Source: Treponema sp.
GTDB taxonomy: Bacteria; Spirochaetota; Spirochaetia; Treponematales; Breznakiellaceae
DNA length: 6,679 nucleotides
Reading direction: 5' to 3'
Assembly: GCA_031254795.1 (NCBI GenBank)
Contig: JAIRTS010000212.1
Span: 1-6,679 of the forward strand
In this document: one piece after another, positions 1-6,188 of the stretch
Layout: every line of letters starts with the position of its first letter
Position numbering within the stretch: position 1 is the stretch's first letter
Made by a program: the position numbers and the translations under genes
Notes under the pieces: generated by a model
Seen by the model: only the letters and a program-made list of their open reading frames with translations
Databases searched by the model: none
Told to the model about the DNA's origin: nothing

Positions 1-1
1 G

Positions 2-574
2 TGCGATTACTGCATTTACACAAATTACGGAAATTCCTCTTACGCGACGCGGCAAGCCGTGAACATGCGCTCGCTGCTCGCGTTCGTGGACAGGCGCAAC
101 GCCGAGAACGGCGTCTCCATCAACTTCGCGGCCTCGGCGGCGGCCACCGCTCAGGCCGCCACCGACAACACCGTGAAAGCCCTGTTTAACAACGACGGTC
201 GCCTCGCCTCGAAACGAGTGTTCACCCACAGTGGAATATACGCCAATGAGTTCGGATCGTCGTCGTATTCGCAGAAGACAATCGCCTTCACCGTGTACGA
301 CAATTTCGGCTCTTTGAACATAAAATTCGTCACCGACAGAAACACGATCACCCTCCAAAACGTCCCTGCGGTAGTGTACACAAGGCATGACGGAGCGATG
401 ACGGAGATAGCCCGCTACAACGAATATCCCGAAAGGGCTGTCTCCATAGACATCGGCTACACGCCGCAGGGCGACGAGCTGGTCTTTTCCGTAAGCGGCA
501 ATAACGCCGGAGGCGCCGCTTGCACGCACATGAAAAACATATCTGTCACACGTCACAAAAGGCTCATCCCTTGA
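2..574 (+). CDS. 3' end of an unrecognised protein, possibly a phage-type or surface structural protein (partial)
   Basis: The frame is open from base 2 to a TGA at 572-574, giving 190 residues with the N terminus outside the window. An internal ATG at 59 has no convincing ribosome binding site, so I read the gene as entering from the left. I do not recognise the family. The first third is Ala/Asn rich (NFAASAAATAQAATDNTV, residues about 40-57 of the visible part). The remainder alternates short hydrophobic and polar stretches with many Tyr, Thr and Ser, as in beta-sandwich or fibre-like proteins (for example IAFTVYDNFGSLNIKFVTD and DELVFSVSGNN). There are no transmembrane segments and no catalytic motif I can name. 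The neighbouring phage-type methyltransferase remnants make a prophage or mobile-island structural protein plausible, but that rests on context only. Confidence 0.6.
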   Translation, partial: CDYCIYTNYGNSSYATRQAVNMRSLLAFVDRRNAENGVSINFAASAAATAQAATDNTVKALFNNDGRLASKRVFTHSGIYANEFGSSSYSQKTIAFTVYDNFGSLNIKFVTDRNTITLQNVPAVVYTRHDGAMTEIARYNEYPERAVSIDIGYTPQGDELVFSVSGNNAGGAACTHMKNISVTRHKRLIP

Positions 575-602
575 CTCTCTTGGCAAATAAGCGCGATTGA
601 GG

Positions 603-777
603 GAAGGCTGTTGCTTCGCAAAACTCCGGTGTCGCCGGATAAAGAGACCCCTCGCGGGACTCAACAATATAACAGGCGGAAGCCCGGCGGTGAGACGCCG
701 GACAGGCGCGACAACGCCTGCGGGACAACCCGCTTCCACCCGACCTGGCCTAGGTGGGTACAGCGTATTTTATCCCC
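603..777 (+). ncRNA. Candidate structured RNA upstream of the methyltransferase pseudogene
   Basis: This gap between two reading frames is packed with helices. In order they are: GAAG[g]C/GCTTC (603-617); TCCGG/CCGGA with a 5-nt loop (625-639); GAG-A-CCC/GGG-A-CTC with a 5-nt loop (644-662); and an outer stem GGCGGAAGC (675-683) with GCTTCCACC (732-740), one mismatch. The outer stem encloses three hairpins: CCGGCG/CGCCGG (684-701), CAGGCG/CGCCTG (703-720) and CGGG/CCCG (721-732). A last hairpin ACCC[g]ACCT/AGGTGGGT (738-759) competes with the outer two pairs. GGATAAA (637-643) is complementary to TTTATCC (769-775), a possible long-range closing helix or pseudoknot. Helix density and the four-way junction argue for RNA. 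I cannot assign a family with confidence: a HEARO/omega RNA from an IscB-type element is one possibility by size, hairpin density and position before an ORF, but no IscB ORF is present. Strand is inferred from the flanking genes. Confidence 0.5.
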
Positions 778-799
778 GTCTTTTAGATCAATGCCATAC

Positions 800-813
800 A
801 GGAGTTTACTATT
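800..813 (+). promoter_or_regulatory. Ribosome binding site in front of a lost start codon
   Basis: AGGAG (800-804) is followed after 6 bases by ATT (811-813) and then AAA ACG CCG, which encodes the KTPLSYYGGK start expected of Dam-type methyltransferases. The spacing is ideal for an ATG at 811. An almost identical site, CAGGAGTTTT then AA-ATG, serves the gene starting at 6641. The simplest reading is that ATG mutated to ATT. ATT can act as a rare start (infC is the known case), so weak initiation here is not excluded. Confidence 0.7.
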
Positions 814-1764
814 AAAACGCCGTTAAGCTACTATGGCGGCAAGCAACAGCTTGCCGCCCGGATTCTAGGCATGATCCCGGAGCATCGGATATATTGCGAG
901 CCGTTCCGCGGAGAGGCAGCGATATTCTTCGCCAAAGAACCGTCCCCGGTGGAGGTCATCAATGACGCCAACGGGGAAATCATCAATTTTTACGAGGCGC
1001 TGAAACGGGATTTCCCGGCCCTGGAGCGGAAAATTGAGATCAGCCTTCACAGCCGGAAGCAGCGTCATCAGGCCGAAGTGGTTTATGCCAACCCGGATAT
1101 ATTCGACCGAATCAAACGCGCCTAGGCCGTATGGATGCCGGCCATATGTCTGTCCTACGGTTCCAAACTGGACGGACGCTTCGGCTATGACCGTATCGGC
1201 ACGACAAGTAAAAAGATGGCCAACAAGCGGGTGAATTTCAAGGCGGATTACGCGATCCGCTTGCAACAGGCGCAAATTGAGTGTTGCGACGCCCCGCGGA
1301 TCATCGGGAGCCGGGACACGCCGGAGACGTTCTTTTACTTTGACCCGCCATACGTCGGGGCGGACCAGGGGCATTACGACAGCTACACTCAGATGGATTT
1401 TGACGCCCTCCTCGAGGCGCTGGAGTCCATTCAAGAGAAGTTCCTGTTGATCTCCCACCGCAACACGAGCTTGGGGGAGTTCACCCGGCGGAACGGCTGG
1501 GGGACCGTGGAGATTCGCCTGTCGTCGTCCATGACGCATGGCCAGGGCCGGGCTGTTGTTCGGGACAAGGTGGAGGCGCTGGCGGCCAATTACCCGATCT
1601 CGGTTAAGTTCGACGAGCGCGTCAAGAAAAATCTGGCGGACAAGGATTGGGCGAAAGCGGGTTGCGGCGGATGTCGCGCCCCGCTTTCGCCGGCGTTTAA
1701 CAGCGGTTTAAAGGTGTCAAAAGCTCTCTCAAAAAGCAGGCTAAAACATGATAAAACAGGCTAA
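811..1764 (+). pseudogene. Dam-type DNA adenine N6-methyltransferase, inactivated (start lost, in-frame amber)
   Basis: The product resembles phage-type D12-class (Dam-like, alpha-group) enzymes that transfer a methyl group from SAM to adenine N6. Motif X is TPLSYYGGK just after the start. Motif I is CEPFRGEAAIFF, then VEVINDANGEIINFY. The catalytic DPPY lies in FFYFDPPYVGADQGHY, encoded near 1336-1380. A TAG at 1123-1125 interrupts the frame inside IKRA*AVWM, where family members I recall have Trp, so TGG to TAG is likely. The frame is otherwise open from 787 to 1764 and no frameshift is needed. Between the upstream stop (784-786) and ATG 871 there is no ATG, GTG or TTG, and a product from 871 would lack motif X. 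Motif I reads FRGEAA where FxGGAA is usual, a further possible hit. The tail after about 1640 (AGCGGCRAPLSPAF onward) does not look like family sequence and runs into a palindrome. Amber suppression or recoding is a less likely alternative to decay. Confidence 0.85.
1651..1690. repeat. 11-bp perfect inverted repeat at the 3' end of the methyltransferase frame
   Basis: GCGAAAGCGGG (1651-1661) and CCCGCTTTCGC (1680-1690) are exact reverse complements around an 18-base GC-rich loop. No T-run follows on either strand, so it is not a typical intrinsic terminator. It sits where the methyltransferase reading frame stops resembling its family, so it may be a 3' structural element or the edge of the mobile piece. 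Confidence 0.75.
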
Positions 1765-1776
1765 AATCAGGAAAAA
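1737..1776. repeat. 20-bp imperfect tandem repeat
   Basis: CAGGCTAAAA occurs at 1737-1746 and again at 1757-1766. The two 20-base units (1737-1756 and 1757-1776) agree at 15 of 20 positions. The stop codon of the methyltransferase frame lies in the second unit. The repeat is A-rich and has no recognised role. It may reflect a small duplication during decay of the region. Confidence 0.6.
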
Positions 1777-1812
1777 ACGCGCCAAATTCCCATTTTACGT
1801 GTATTGTTACAC

Positions 1813-1926
1813 CCGCCCTTTCCAATAAAAATAACTGGGACAACTGACGCCGTCGCAAAAAAATTAAAGCGCGACTTTATCGGCATTGAAAAAGAAACGG
1901 AGTATGTATCGCTTGCAAAAAGAAAA
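1813..1926 (+). pseudogene. C-terminal remnant of a second DNA methyltransferase (beta-class N6/N4 type)
   Basis: The frame encodes TGTTDAVAKKLKRDFIGIEKE followed by TEYVSLAKRK. This matches the C-terminal SAM-binding block of beta-group methyltransferases, usually written DPFxGTGTTxxAAxxLxRxFIGIExxxEYxxxAxxR, where motif I sits at the C terminus. Only the GTT half of the glycine-rich loop survives. Upstream the frame reads PPFPIKI where DPFFG would be expected, and no DPPY/SPPY half lies before it, so the N-terminal two thirds are gone. The frame runs on to TAA at 2014-2016 through unrelated sequence that includes the poly-C run. The nominal TTG start at 1804 has no ribosome binding site. 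This is a separate family from the Dam-like gene just upstream, in which motif I comes first. Confidence 0.75.
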
Positions 1927-1967
1927 ACAGAATGGGGGTGCCTCTCAAAACCTCATTACGGGAACAG

Positions 1968-1982
1968 CCCCCCCCCCCCCCC
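1968..1982. repeat. Homopolymer run of 15 C
   Basis: Bases 1968-1982 are all C. The tract lies downstream of both methyltransferase remnants and 125 bases beyond the 3' end of the acetyltransferase gene on the opposite strand. Runs of this length slip easily. Here it falls in apparently non-coding sequence, so a phase-variable role is not evident. The exact length could also be a sequencing artefact. Confidence 0.85.
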
Positions 1983-2107
1983 ACGAATGAAAGCCGGGGA
2001 ACCGTTATACCTGTAAAACATACAACACTGCGCTATCGTATTATCAAACGGAAAATTGAAATACAAAAAGATTCGTAGCAACCGGTGTCGCGTTTTGCGT
2101 TCCTGCG
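1983..2107. other. Intergenic stretch without a recognised feature
   Basis: This lies beyond the poly-C run and downstream of the acetyltransferase stop. I looked for an intrinsic terminator for the leftward operon and found no clear stem followed by a T-run. The four-gene unit therefore either ends by another mechanism or reads into the methyltransferase remnants in antisense. Together with 1765-1982 this makes about 340 bases with only remnants and repeats. Confidence 0.4.
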
Positions 2108-2728
2108 TTATATATACGCGCCCATCACCAGCCCCCAAACCTCCTCTTTCAAGGAGGCAAAACCCATTTTTCTGTAAAAGGCTATCGCTCCGGCATTTGT
2201 CCGGCTTACACCAAGGTGGACGCCGCAGACACTTTTTTTTGCAAGCGCCGCAAACAGGGTTTCCATGAGCGTCCTGCCTTGCCCTTTTCCCTGCAAAGAA
2301 GGCAAGAGGTCAATGTGCAGATGCGCGGGGTGGGTTTTGTACAAAGGGCGCGCGGCTTCTCCAGCCGGATCGAACTTCTTGTAAAAAAGAGTCGCGATAT
2401 TTTTTTCAACGTCTGTTTTTATTTTTTCATGCGGGTAATTCTGGTACCGCCTCCGCAACGGAGGAAGCCATTCAGATTCAAGCCACTTGTTGAACGCGAA
2501 TGTATCCGATGCGCCGATGACATACCCTTGTGGAACACCGTCTATTTCCGCGACAAAGCATAGATCACGTTCAAAAAACAGATAGGGAGCGGCATAGTAC
2601 TGCCCAATAATATAGGGATCATAAAATAGACCGGAAGCGTCGTTTCCCGCGTCTCCGGTCTTCAAACAAATTTCGTAAAAATAGGGGAGATCGGAAAATT
2701 CCGCTCCCCGTATGATAATAGCGGACAT
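2108..2728 (-). CDS. GNAT-family N-acetyltransferase, OGA acetyltransferase-like
   Basis: The 206-residue cytoplasmic protein should transfer an acetyl group from acetyl-CoA to an amine; the acceptor is unknown. The N terminus IIIRGAEFSDLPYFYEICLK is the usual first strand and helix of GNAT folds. Motif A is HLHIDLLPSLQGKGQGRTL (136-154), with the CoA pyrophosphate loop Q-GK-G-Q-G at 146-151. Motif B is GVHLGVSRTNAGAIAFYRKMGF (169-190). The pattern LHIDLLPxxQGxGxGR plus HLGVSxxNxxAxxFYxkxGF recalls the bacterial proteins related to the acetyltransferase-like domain of O-GlcNAcase. Its ATG overlaps the preceding permease stop (TAATG, 2726-2730), with AAAGG a few bases before it inside the permease end, so translation is probably coupled. 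The position suggests a role linked to the imported sugar or its metabolism, but that is inference. The frame is intact. Confidence 0.88.
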   Translation of the reverse strand: MSAIIIRGAEFSDLPYFYEICLKTGDAGNDASGLFYDPYIIGQYYAAPYLFFERDLCFVAEIDGVPQGYVIGASDTFAFNKWLESEWLPPLRRRYQNYPHEKIKTDVEKNIATLFYKKFDPAGEAARPLYKTHPAHLHIDLLPSLQGKGQGRTLMETLFAALAKKSVCGVHLGVSRTNAGAIAFYRKMGFASLKEEVWGLVMGAYI

Positions 2729-3615
2729 TAACCTTTAACAGCGCCTGCGGCGACACCCTTCGTGATCTGTTTGCGGAACACGAGGTAGAAGATCAACATT
2801 GGGATTGCGCCAATGGTAAGGGCGGCGAACTGCTTCCCAAAGTCTGACGCCAAGGCTCCAGAGAACATATTGATGCCGACCGGCAATGACTTGATATTAG
2901 CCCAGCCGTTGCCAGAAGAAGCCAAGATGTTGATAAGCATAAATTCATTCCATGTGCCGGAGAAAGTGAGAATCGCTATGGTCATGGCGACAGGAGCCAC
3001 CATCGGGAAGATGAGACTTCCGAAAATCTTGAGGTATTTCGCTCCGTCGATACGCGCGGATTCGATCAGCGCGTCCGGTATGCTCTTCACAAACTCAGTG
3101 GAAAGGTACACGCCCATCGGCAGTCCCAAGCCTATATACGGGATAAGTATGCCCAGACGGGTATTGTAAAGCCCCACCGCGTTCACCATGAGAAAGAGGG
3201 GAACCATGATGGATTGAAGGGTAAGCAGGATGCCAATGATGAAGCCGCCGAATAATCCGGGAGTCGCTTTGCTCGGTATTTTTGAAAATGCGAAACCCGC
3301 CATAGCGCTGAAAATCACCACCGCTAAAACGGTGGCCACCGTATAGAAGATGCTGTTGACAAGCAACACTTCAAAATGCCCCAACTTCCATGCGTAAGGA
3401 TAATTGCCCTGCCATTCAGCGTAGGCGAGGTTGCCCCTAAACGCCGACTGGAAGGGGTTCACTGGCAACGCAATTTTACTGTGCATGAATTCCTGGGTGG
3501 TTCTAAACGATTGGATGACCATCCACGCCAAAGGATAAATGGCTAACACCGCAAAAATAGCCATGATAAAATAAATGACGCTTTTTGCCGGCGCGTCAGT
3601 TTTACGTACATCCAT
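2728..3615 (-). CDS. Carbohydrate ABC transporter permease, MalG type (CUT1)
   Basis: This is the second inner-membrane subunit (295 residues) of a CUT1 sugar importer. It forms the translocation pore with the permease encoded just upstream. Six hydrophobic segments are visible at about 14-34, 82-108, 119-143, 152-172, 205-222 and 263-281. The EAA loop that docks on the ATPase is at 185-204 (ESARIDGAKYLKIFGSLIFP), with the preceding STEFVKSIPDALI typical of MalG-like proteins. The C terminus ITKGVAAGAVKG also matches the MalG group (usually GLTxGAVKG). The start is at 3615, behind AAAGGAG with 6-base spacing. That site lies in the last codons of the upstream permease, whose stop is only 3 bases away, so the two are translated as a unit. 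No defects are seen. Confidence 0.95.
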   Translation of the reverse strand: MDVRKTDAPAKSVIYFIMAIFAVLAIYPLAWMVIQSFRTTQEFMHSKIALPVNPFQSAFRGNLAYAEWQGNYPYAWKLGHFEVLLVNSIFYTVATVLAVVIFSAMAGFAFSKIPSKATPGLFGGFIIGILLTLQSIMVPLFLMVNAVGLYNTRLGILIPYIGLGLPMGVYLSTEFVKSIPDALIESARIDGAKYLKIFGSLIFPMVAPVAMTIAILTFSGTWNEFMLINILASSGNGWANIKSLPVGINMFSGALASDFGKQFAALTIGAIPMLIFYLVFRKQITKGVAAGAVKG

Positions 3616-3618
3616 ACC

Positions 3619-4539
3619 TTACTCCTTTCCACCAAATTTTTTCTCTGCAAGCTGGGTTACAGCGATCAACATGAAGCTAATGATAACCATGACTGTAGAA
3701 ATGGCGTTTGCCAAGGGATAATTCGGGCTTGTCTTGAACGCCCGATCAAACATGAACAAAGAAAGCACGCTGGTCTGCCCCGCAGGGCCTCCGCCTGTCA
3801 TAACGTACAGTAAATCAAAGGATTTCAAAGAGCCGGAAATGGCGAGGATCGCGCTTGTAACGATGACTCCCGACAGAGCCGGAAGAATGACGTACCACAG
3901 AGACTGTATCTCGGTCGCGCCGTCTATCTTGGTGGCTTCGATGATGGACACATCGATCCGCTGGATATTCGCAAGGAAGATGATTACGTACATACCGGTA
4001 TACATCCACAACATGACCAGAAGAACGGGAACCATTGGCTGCTTGCCAATAACAAATTGCGCGTCTGGTTTGAAAATTCTCGTAATTTCCATGAACAAAC
4101 TGTTGTTACCCTGATAAAGAGCTTTGAACAGAATGCCAATGATAACCGGTGTTATAATGTTTGGAAGATAGATAACCGTTTGAAAAAAATCAACGCCTTT
4201 AATCAACTTGCGCGACAGAATATATGCGAGGATAAAGCCAAGTGGAATTTGCCCAAACACCGACATCAGAACAATAAGCAAATTGTTCTTTAGGGCGACA
4301 TAAAACGGTCCGCCTGGATAGGTCAACATATCTCTATAGCTTTTCAATCCTGCAAAACCAATGTTCGTATTGCCGAACACCTTGCCGCCTTTATAGTTTG
4401 ACAGGCTGATCACAACGGAAAACACTGTCGGAAAAGCGACCACTAAAAAATAGAGCAATACTGCCGGCATAACCAAAATTATGTAAGCGAAAATCTGTTC
4501 CCCTCGTGATGTAAGGACTTGCCCTTTTTTCTCACTCAT
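3619..4539 (-). CDS. Carbohydrate ABC transporter permease, MalF/UgpA type (CUT1)
   Basis: This is the first permease subunit, 306 residues from ATG 4539. That start is chosen because GAGGAGG lies 5 bases ahead of it. The frame is also open to an ATG at 4578, but that codon has no ribosome binding site and would add 13 unlikely residues. Hydrophobic segments are at about 17-39, 86-109, 119-141, 170-191, 219-240 and 276-298. The EAA loop is EATKIDGATEIQSLWYVILP (201-220). The family signature FDLLYVMTGGGPAGQTSVL follows at 241-259. It lacks the long N-terminal extension of E. coli MalF and is the short UgpA-like form. It partners the downstream permease and the lipoprotein encoded upstream. 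No ATPase gene is nearby, as is usual for CUT1 clusters that share MsiK/MalK. Confidence 0.95.
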   Translation of the reverse strand: MSEKKGQVLTSRGEQIFAYIILVMPAVLLYFLVVAFPTVFSVVISLSNYKGGKVFGNTNIGFAGLKSYRDMLTYPGGPFYVALKNNLLIVLMSVFGQIPLGFILAYILSRKLIKGVDFFQTVIYLPNIITPVIIGILFKALYQGNNSLFMEITRIFKPDAQFVIGKQPMVPVLLVMLWMYTGMYVIIFLANIQRIDVSIIEATKIDGATEIQSLWYVILPALSGVIVTSAILAISGSLKSFDLLYVMTGGGPAGQTSVLSLFMFDRAFKTSPNYPLANAISTVMVIISFMLIAVTQLAEKKFGGKE

Positions 4540-4609
4540 TATTACCTCCTCATATAGAGAGCATCTAAAAATCGGCATTCAACGCTGGCGCGTTTATACC
4601 GCACTATCC

Positions 4610-4638
4610 ATGATATACCATGAATTTCCTTCCGTCAA
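4610..4638 (-). promoter_or_regulatory. Promoter for the permease-acetyltransferase genes
   Basis: On the minus strand TTGACG (4633-4638) and TATCAT (4610-4615) are separated by 17 bases. Each is 5 of 6 to the sigma70 consensus. Initiation near 4603 would leave a leader of about 64 nt before ATG 4539. An imperfect dyad (CATG-GTATAT-CATG on the minus strand, 4609-4622) overlaps the -10 and could bind a regulator. It lies between the binding-protein terminator and the permease start, so it would let the permeases be transcribed independently. Confidence 0.6.
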
Positions 4639-4696
4639 ATTTTTTTTGTCTTTTTTCTCCATCACCTATCATGGAAAAAGCACACAGCAAACATAA

Positions 4697-4724
4697 AAGA
4701 GCCGCCCGTATAAGGGCGGCTCTT
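4697..4724 (-). terminator. Intercistronic hairpin/terminator after the binding-protein gene
   Basis: AAGAGCCGCCC and GGGCGGCTCTT form a perfect 11-bp stem with a 6-base loop. On the minus strand the stem ends in CTCTT and continues TTA, giving only four U. It begins 47 bases after the binding-protein stop. The stem is very stable but the tail is short, so partial termination or protection of the upstream mRNA 3' end is likely. Such hairpins are common between binding-protein and permease genes and keep the binding protein in excess. Confidence 0.8.
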
Positions 4725-4771
4725 ATTCATTAACAATTAACCATGGATGCCGTTTTGATAAACAAGCATTA

Positions 4772-6142
4772 TTAGTTGCTGGCTTTCCATGCGTCAAACG
4801 CATCCTGAGTGGCTTTGGCGACTTCCTCCGGAGTCTGGATTCCCATGCCGATAGCCTGGAGTCCATCGTTGAGCGGGGTGTAAACCGGACCCTCGAACAC
4901 GCCGTCTATAACGGATGTGGAGGAGGTGTATTCATTGGCCAACTGGGTGATCGCTTTTTGCATGGGTTCGAGTTGAAGCGATGAAGCGTCAACGTCAATG
5001 CGGCTGGGCGTGGCGATGCCACCGGTCCTAACCTGCCACAGTTGAACATCTCTGCCCGCAAGCCATTTTACGAGTTCCCACGCCGCGGCTTCCTGCGCGG
5101 ATCCGGCGGGAATGTCGGCCCTGATGCCCCAGCCGGTTCCGAGGATGCCGGATGTGGATTTGTTGAGCTTCGCTCCTTCAATGTCGGGGAATACTGTGAT
5201 GAGAATGTCATTCTGAGCGTCCGGAGAGATGAGCGCCTGTCCGGTGGACTGGTCGGTGATGAACGCCCCCACGCGCCAGTCGCCGTCAATGAGGTACGCG
5301 CCTCTGTTGGAGGCGAACAGGCCCGTGACAGTGCCATAGTCCGTGGTGAGGGTCGCCCTAGAAAGAACGCCATCATCATACAGCTGTTTTACGAATTGAA
5401 GAGCGTTCACAAAGTCCGGATCCGTGAATTTCGCCTGGCCATTGAGTATTTTCTGATCCCAGTCTTCGCCGCCGAAACGTCCGGCGATGAGGGAGAAGAG
5501 GCATGACTGCATGACCCACGTGTCCTGGTTTGCCATAAGAACGGTTTCGTACCCTTTCTCCCTGAGCACAGGAACCTGCGCCACAAGTTCGGCGTAGGTC
5601 TTGGCCGGAGTGAGCCCCGCGTCTTTCAGCACCGCGTTGTTTACGTAGAAAGCGTGGCTGGATGTGATGGACAAAGAAAGAATGCCCACATAGTTGTTCG
5701 CAAACTGGGAAGGGTTGATCGCCACCGGGCGATAGGACGATCCCAAGCCATCTTGTTGAATGAGCGAGGCGAGGTCTTTGAGCAGACGATTGGCATACAG
5801 AGTCGTTGAGCGTCCGGACGGCCATGCATACATCACGTCGGGCAGGTTGCCGGAAGCCGCATATACCTCAACCTTGTTGTGGAAGGGGTCGTTGAACAAG
5901 TCTTCGCGTTCAATAACGATGTTCGGATGAGCGTCTTTAAACTTCTGCCACACTTCTGTCTCAGCGGCAACGCTATTGGCTGATGTCATGTCGAAATAGT
6001 TCAGCACTCTCAACATGACGGTACTCGGCGTCGCCGCCTGCCCATCGCTGGCAGAGGCAGCCGGTGCCTTCTTCTGGCATCCTGTAAATGTGATGGCAAG
6101 CGCCATCGTAAGGATTAAACAAGCAAGAACAAATTTTTTCAT
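4772..6142 (-). CDS. Sugar ABC transporter substrate-binding lipoprotein (family 1, CUT1)
   Basis: The 456-residue lipoprotein captures a sugar outside the cytoplasmic membrane and delivers it to the two permeases. The signal peptide is MKKFVLACLILTMALAITF with lipobox FTGC, so Cys22 would be lipidated after cleavage. An Ala/Ser-rich linker follows (about 26-40). The mature part has family features: an opening strand LRVLNYF (44-50), FKDAHPNIVIERE (68-80), the hinge-region signature FYVNNAVLKDAGL with KTYAEL (165-186), GAYLIDGDWRVG (281-292), and a C-terminal helix TPEEVAKATQDAFDAW (437-452). Length is normal for the family. AGGAGG stands 5 bases before the ATG. It is the first gene of the leftward unit and has its own strong promoter and palindromic operator. 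Substrate cannot be read from the sequence; the divergent GH94-like gene suggests a cello-oligosaccharide. Confidence 0.94.
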   Translation of the reverse strand: MKKFVLACLILTMALAITFTGCQKKAPAASASDGQAATPSTVMLRVLNYFDMTSANSVAAETEVWQKFKDAHPNIVIEREDLFNDPFHNKVEVYAASGNLPDVMYAWPSGRSTTLYANRLLKDLASLIQQDGLGSSYRPVAINPSQFANNYVGILSLSITSSHAFYVNNAVLKDAGLTPAKTYAELVAQVPVLREKGYETVLMANQDTWVMQSCLFSLIAGRFGGEDWDQKILNGQAKFTDPDFVNALQFVKQLYDDGVLSRATLTTDYGTVTGLFASNRGAYLIDGDWRVGAFITDQSTGQALISPDAQNDILITVFPDIEGAKLNKSTSGILGTGWGIRADIPAGSAQEAAAWELVKWLAGRDVQLWQVRTGGIATPSRIDVDASSLQLEPMQKAITQLANEYTSSTSVIDGVFEGPVYTPLNDGLQAIGMGIQTPEEVAKATQDAFDAWKASN

Positions 6143-6166
6143 TAGTTCCTCCTAAAAAATATAGAT

Positions 6167-6180
6167 ACGATGTACATCGT
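6167..6180. promoter_or_regulatory. Perfect 14-bp palindrome, candidate repressor operator
   Basis: ACGATGTACATCGT is its own reverse complement. It begins about 2 bases downstream of the predicted transcription start of the binding-protein gene (near 6182) and ends 24 bases before its ATG. Position and symmetry suit a repressor that blocks initiation or early elongation, such as a LacI- or GntR-type sugar regulator. The regulator is not encoded in the window, so the family is not assigned. Confidence 0.65.
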
Positions 6181-6188
6181 GGTTATAT

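Noticed and set aside
597..826. Two overlapping + strand reading frames of about 70 codons
   Set aside because: They run through the hairpin-rich segment, have no ribosome binding site, and encode Arg/Pro/Gly-rich sequence typical of GC-rich structured RNA read as protein.
871..1125. ATG 871 as the true start of a short intact protein
   Set aside because: It has no ribosome binding site and would remove motif X (YYGGK), which is encoded in frame just upstream behind a good AGGAG.
865..1539. 224-codon reading frame on the minus strand opposite the methyltransferase
   Set aside because: It is the antisense shadow of a recognisable methyltransferase frame. It has no family motif, and the open stretch is explained by codon bias on the other strand.
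4540..4578. Upstream ATG at 4578 for the first permease
   Set aside because: It would add MPIFRCSLYEEVI with no ribosome binding site, and would translate through the strong AGGAGG that serves the ATG at 4539.
5042..5825. Several reading frames overlapping the binding-protein gene on both strands
   Set aside because: All lie inside the well-supported lipoprotein gene, lack start signals and show no family motifs.
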